Positions 62,344-64,000 of a stretch of DNA of 64,000 bases are shown piece by piece. The notes beneath the pieces are model-generated. The model saw only the letters and a list, made by a program, of their open reading frames with translations, had not been told where the DNA came from and did no database searches. Each line of letters opens with the position of its first letter. Position 1 is the first letter of the stretch. Origin of the DNA: Pseudomonas sp. Irchel 3E13. Its GTDB lineage: Bacteria > Pseudomonadota > Gammaproteobacteria > Pseudomonadales > Pseudomonadaceae. The position numbers and the translations under genes are program-made. The stretch spans positions 62,001 to 126,000 of the forward strand of contig NZ_FYDX01000019.1 in the NCBI RefSeq assembly GCF_900187455.1, given 5' to 3'.

Positions 62344-62865
62344 ATGCGTCGTGTCCTGCTGCTCCTGCTGTTGATCGCCGCGCCCGTCTGGGCCGGCGAG
62401 CCGCGTACCCTGGAATGGCCGCAACTGATTCCGCCGGGTGCGCCGGTGATCACGCCGCAGTTGGCGCCGCTGCACAACCTCTCGCAACTCTCGCAGTTGG
62501 GCGATGCGCTGGCTGCCGAAGCGGCGCCAGCAGCTCGCCAGGAGGTGCCGGACGCACCGGTGGTCAAGGAGCTGGACGGCCAGCAGATCAAGCTGCCGGG
62601 CTATATCGTGCCGCTGGAAGTCAGCGAGGAAGGTCGCACCACGGAGTTTCTCCTGGTGCCGTATTACGGCGCCTGCATTCATGTGCCGCCGCCGCCGTCG
62701 AACCAGATCGTGCATGTGTTCAGCGAGATCGGGATCAAGGTCGAAGAGTTGTACCAGCCGTACTGGATCGAAGGGCCGATGCGCGTCCAGTCGTCGGCCA
62801 GTGAGCTGGCCGAAGCGGGTTATCAGATGGAAGCCGAGAAAATCTACGCCTACGAACTACAATGA
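62344..62865 (+). CDS. DUF3299 periplasmic protein
   Basis: A 173-residue exported protein; signal MRRVLLLLLLIAAPVWAGEPR. The DUF3299 core is GQQIKLPGYIVPLEVSEEGRTTEFLLVPYYGACIHVPPPPSNQIV, whose Cys and His could bind metal. It is the last gene of the zinc-type operon and lies 12 bases after the permease. Confidence 0.9.
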   Translation: MRRVLLLLLLIAAPVWAGEPRTLEWPQLIPPGAPVITPQLAPLHNLSQLSQLGDALAAEAAPAARQEVPDAPVVKELDGQQIKLPGYIVPLEVSEEGRTTEFLLVPYYGACIHVPPPPSNQIVHVFSEIGIKVEELYQPYWIEGPMRVQSSASELAEAGYQMEAEKIYAYELQ

Positions 62866-62894
62866 ATGCCCGCACCCCGGCGCCTTCGCTTTCA

Positions 62895-62908
62895 TTGAGC
62901 TGAATCAA
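62895..62908. promoter_or_regulatory. Anr (FNR-type) box of oprG
   Basis: TTGAGCTGAATCAA matches TTGAT-N4-ATCAA except for one base, 65 bases before the oprG start. OprG of P. aeruginosa is Anr-dependent, so this site is likely functional. Confidence 0.7.
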
Positions 62909-62972
62909 AATTCCCGAGGCGGTAGCTCCTTAACATTGGAACCAATGAATCCAAATGTCCCCCGGAGCTTCC

Positions 62973-63653
62973 ATGAACAAGTCTTTGCTCGGCGCCTCGC
63001 TCGTTGCCCTCGCGCTTGTAGCCCCTGCCGCCCACGCCTACCAGGCCGGTGATTTCATCCTGCGCGCCGGTGCCGTCACCACCGCGCCAAACGAAGACAG
63101 CGGCGAGCTGAAGTTCGACGGCGTCAAAGCCTCCGGCACCAAAGCCACCCTGACCAGCGACACCCAACTGGGTCTGGCCTTCGCCTACATGCTCACCGAC
63201 CACTTCGGCCTGGAGCTGCTGGCAGCCACCCCGTTCCAGCATGAAGTGGGCGTGAAAGGCCTCGGTGGCCTGGACGGCAAGCTTGCCGACATCAAGCAAC
63301 TGCCACCGACCCTGTCGCTGCAGTACTACCCGATGGAAGCCAGCTCGAAATTCCAGCCGTACGCCGGTATCGGTGTGAACTACACCCTGTTCTTCGACGA
63401 AGAACTGACCAGCGACCGCAAGGCCCAGGGCTTCAGCAACATGAAACTGAAGAACTCGGTAGGCCTGGCCGGCCAACTGGGCATGGACTATCTGGTCAAC
63501 GACCACCTGCTGGTCAACGCCGCGATCTGGTACGTCGACATCAACACCGAAGCCAGCATCGACGGCCCGAGCGCACTGTCGATCGGCAAGACCAAGGTCG
63601 ACGTGGACGTCGATCCATGGGTCTACATGGTTGGCCTGGGTTACAAGTTCTAA
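62973..63653 (+). CDS. oprG: Outer-membrane protein OprG (OmpW family)
   Basis: A 226-residue eight-stranded beta-barrel with signal peptide MNKSLLGASLVALALVAPAAHA. The OmpW family pattern is GDFILRAGAVTTAPNEDSGEL, the FAYMLTDHFGLELLAATPFQHEV segment, and YYPMEASSKFQPYAGIGVNYTLFF, with terminal aromatic PWVYMVGLGYKF. Family members move small hydrophobic molecules. GGAG lies before the ATG. Expression is likely induced by low oxygen through the Anr-like box. Confidence 0.93.
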   Translation: MNKSLLGASLVALALVAPAAHAYQAGDFILRAGAVTTAPNEDSGELKFDGVKASGTKATLTSDTQLGLAFAYMLTDHFGLELLAATPFQHEVGVKGLGGLDGKLADIKQLPPTLSLQYYPMEASSKFQPYAGIGVNYTLFFDEELTSDRKAQGFSNMKLKNSVGLAGQLGMDYLVNDHLLVNAAIWYVDINTEASIDGPSALSIGKTKVDVDVDPWVYMVGLGYKF

Positions 63654-63660
63654 GCATTCG

Positions 63661-63792
63661 AAAACAGTTGGGGCCGTTTTGCGGCTCCTTCGCGAGCAAG
63701 CTCGCTCCTACAAGGACCCCGTCGCAATTGACGCAATCCCTGTAGGAGCGAGCTTGCTCGCGAAGGGGCTACAAAACGGCCCCACTGTTTTT
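63661..63792. repeat. REPIN nested in an extended palindromic terminator
   Basis: Two REP copies (63687-63712 and 63742-63766) face each other across a 29-base spacer. Outside them the inverted symmetry continues with AACAGTTGGGGCCGTTTTG opposite CAAAACGGCCCCACTGTT, giving about 50-base arms with three mismatches and one single-base gap by hand count. The right end runs into TTTTT, so the whole acts as oprG terminator and, in the other direction, as end of the epimerase gene. Confidence 0.88.
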
Positions 63793-63798
63793 ACGAAC

Positions 63799-64000
63799 TC
63801 AGCGCCCCAACAACCGCGCCAGACCCTCGGCCAACGGCGTCACCACCGGAAACGCGAAACGCGCCAGCAAGCGCTGATTGTCCGCCCGCGAATGGCGGAT
63901 ATCACCACTGCGCGCCGGCCCATAGCTGACATCGGGCAACCCGCCCAGCACCGTGCGCAGCGCCTCCAGCAACTGATTCAGCGAAGTCGCCTGGTTCAGG
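63799..64000 (-). CDS. NAD-dependent epimerase/dehydratase, C-terminal part
   Basis: Only the last 67 codons are in the window, ending at TGA 63799-63801. The segment DVSYGPARSGDIRHSRADNQRLLARFAFPVV and the tail LAEGLARLLGR are typical of the C-terminus of sugar-nucleotide epimerases (WbpP/GalE lineage). The gene continues past the window edge; in P. aeruginosa the same position next to oprG holds such an epimerase. Confidence 0.85.
   Translation of the reverse strand, partial: LNQATSLNQLLEALRTVLGGLPDVSYGPARSGDIRHSRADNQRLLARFAFPVVTPLAEGLARLLGR

Overview
The window is GC-rich chromosomal DNA from a gamma-proteobacterium, almost certainly a Pseudomonas of the fluorescens group. The gene order rlpA-mltB-rodA-mrdA-rlmH-rsfS-nadD-proA, ubiX-mpl-eatR-exaC-eat-eutBC, ppa, xseB-ispA-dxs, ribA, pgpA-thiL-nusB-ribH-ribBA-ribE-ribD-nrdR and a zinc-type operon next to oprG is the order I know from Pseudomonas aeruginosa. 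Several copies of the fluorescens-type REP element (core GTAGGAGCGAGCTTGCTCGC) support this. I saw no rRNA, tRNA, CRISPR array, insertion sequence or prophage structure. No stretch above 300 bases lacks a feature.

Layout. 1-7807 (minus strand): one long cell-elongation and housekeeping operon, read proA, nadD, rsfS, rlmH, mrdA, rodA, mltB, rlpA. 7917-17281: a REPIN, a 3-methyladenine glycosylase, a DedA-PAP2 fusion, a Lon-N domain protein, an LrgAB/CidAB pair, a MaoC dehydratase, a MORN-repeat/C13-peptidase lipoprotein, a small dehydrogenase, and yceK-like/ubiX/mpl. 17348-24946: ethanolamine catabolism (sigma-54 activator, aldehyde dehydrogenase, permease, ethanolamine ammonia-lyase) with a near-consensus sigma-54 promoter. 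25056-27810: GNAT, DedA, MtfA-like peptidase and pyrophosphatase.

28005-43101 is the accessory part. It holds an S24-type repressor with degenerate catalytic residues, a strongly folded non-coding segment, a small gene broken by an in-frame TAG, a TetR regulator, mntP with a yybP-ykoY manganese riboswitch, a complete PipR-type system, a 110-bp palindrome, and an MBOAT/SGNH O-acetylation cluster. The PipR-type system is a LuxR solo flanked by two divergent proline-iminopeptidase-like genes and followed by a five-gene peptide ABC transporter. I found a lux-box-like site (NNCT-N12-AGNN) in front of each peptidase gene. The known PipR inducer in another Pseudomonas is an ethanolamine derivative, and this window also carries the ethanolamine pathway.

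43298-64000: isoprenoid precursor genes (xseB-ispA-dxs), B12 uptake (btuB, btuF-like), the riboflavin operon with nrdR/nusB/thiL/pgpA, a lipoprotein, a methyltransferase, a thioredoxin-TPR protein, a zinc-type ABC operon (DUF2796, ATPase, permease, DUF3299) with a possible Zur site, oprG with an Anr-like box, a REPIN nested in a terminator, and the 3' end of an epimerase gene. Functions are read from protein motifs and synteny; no database search was run.
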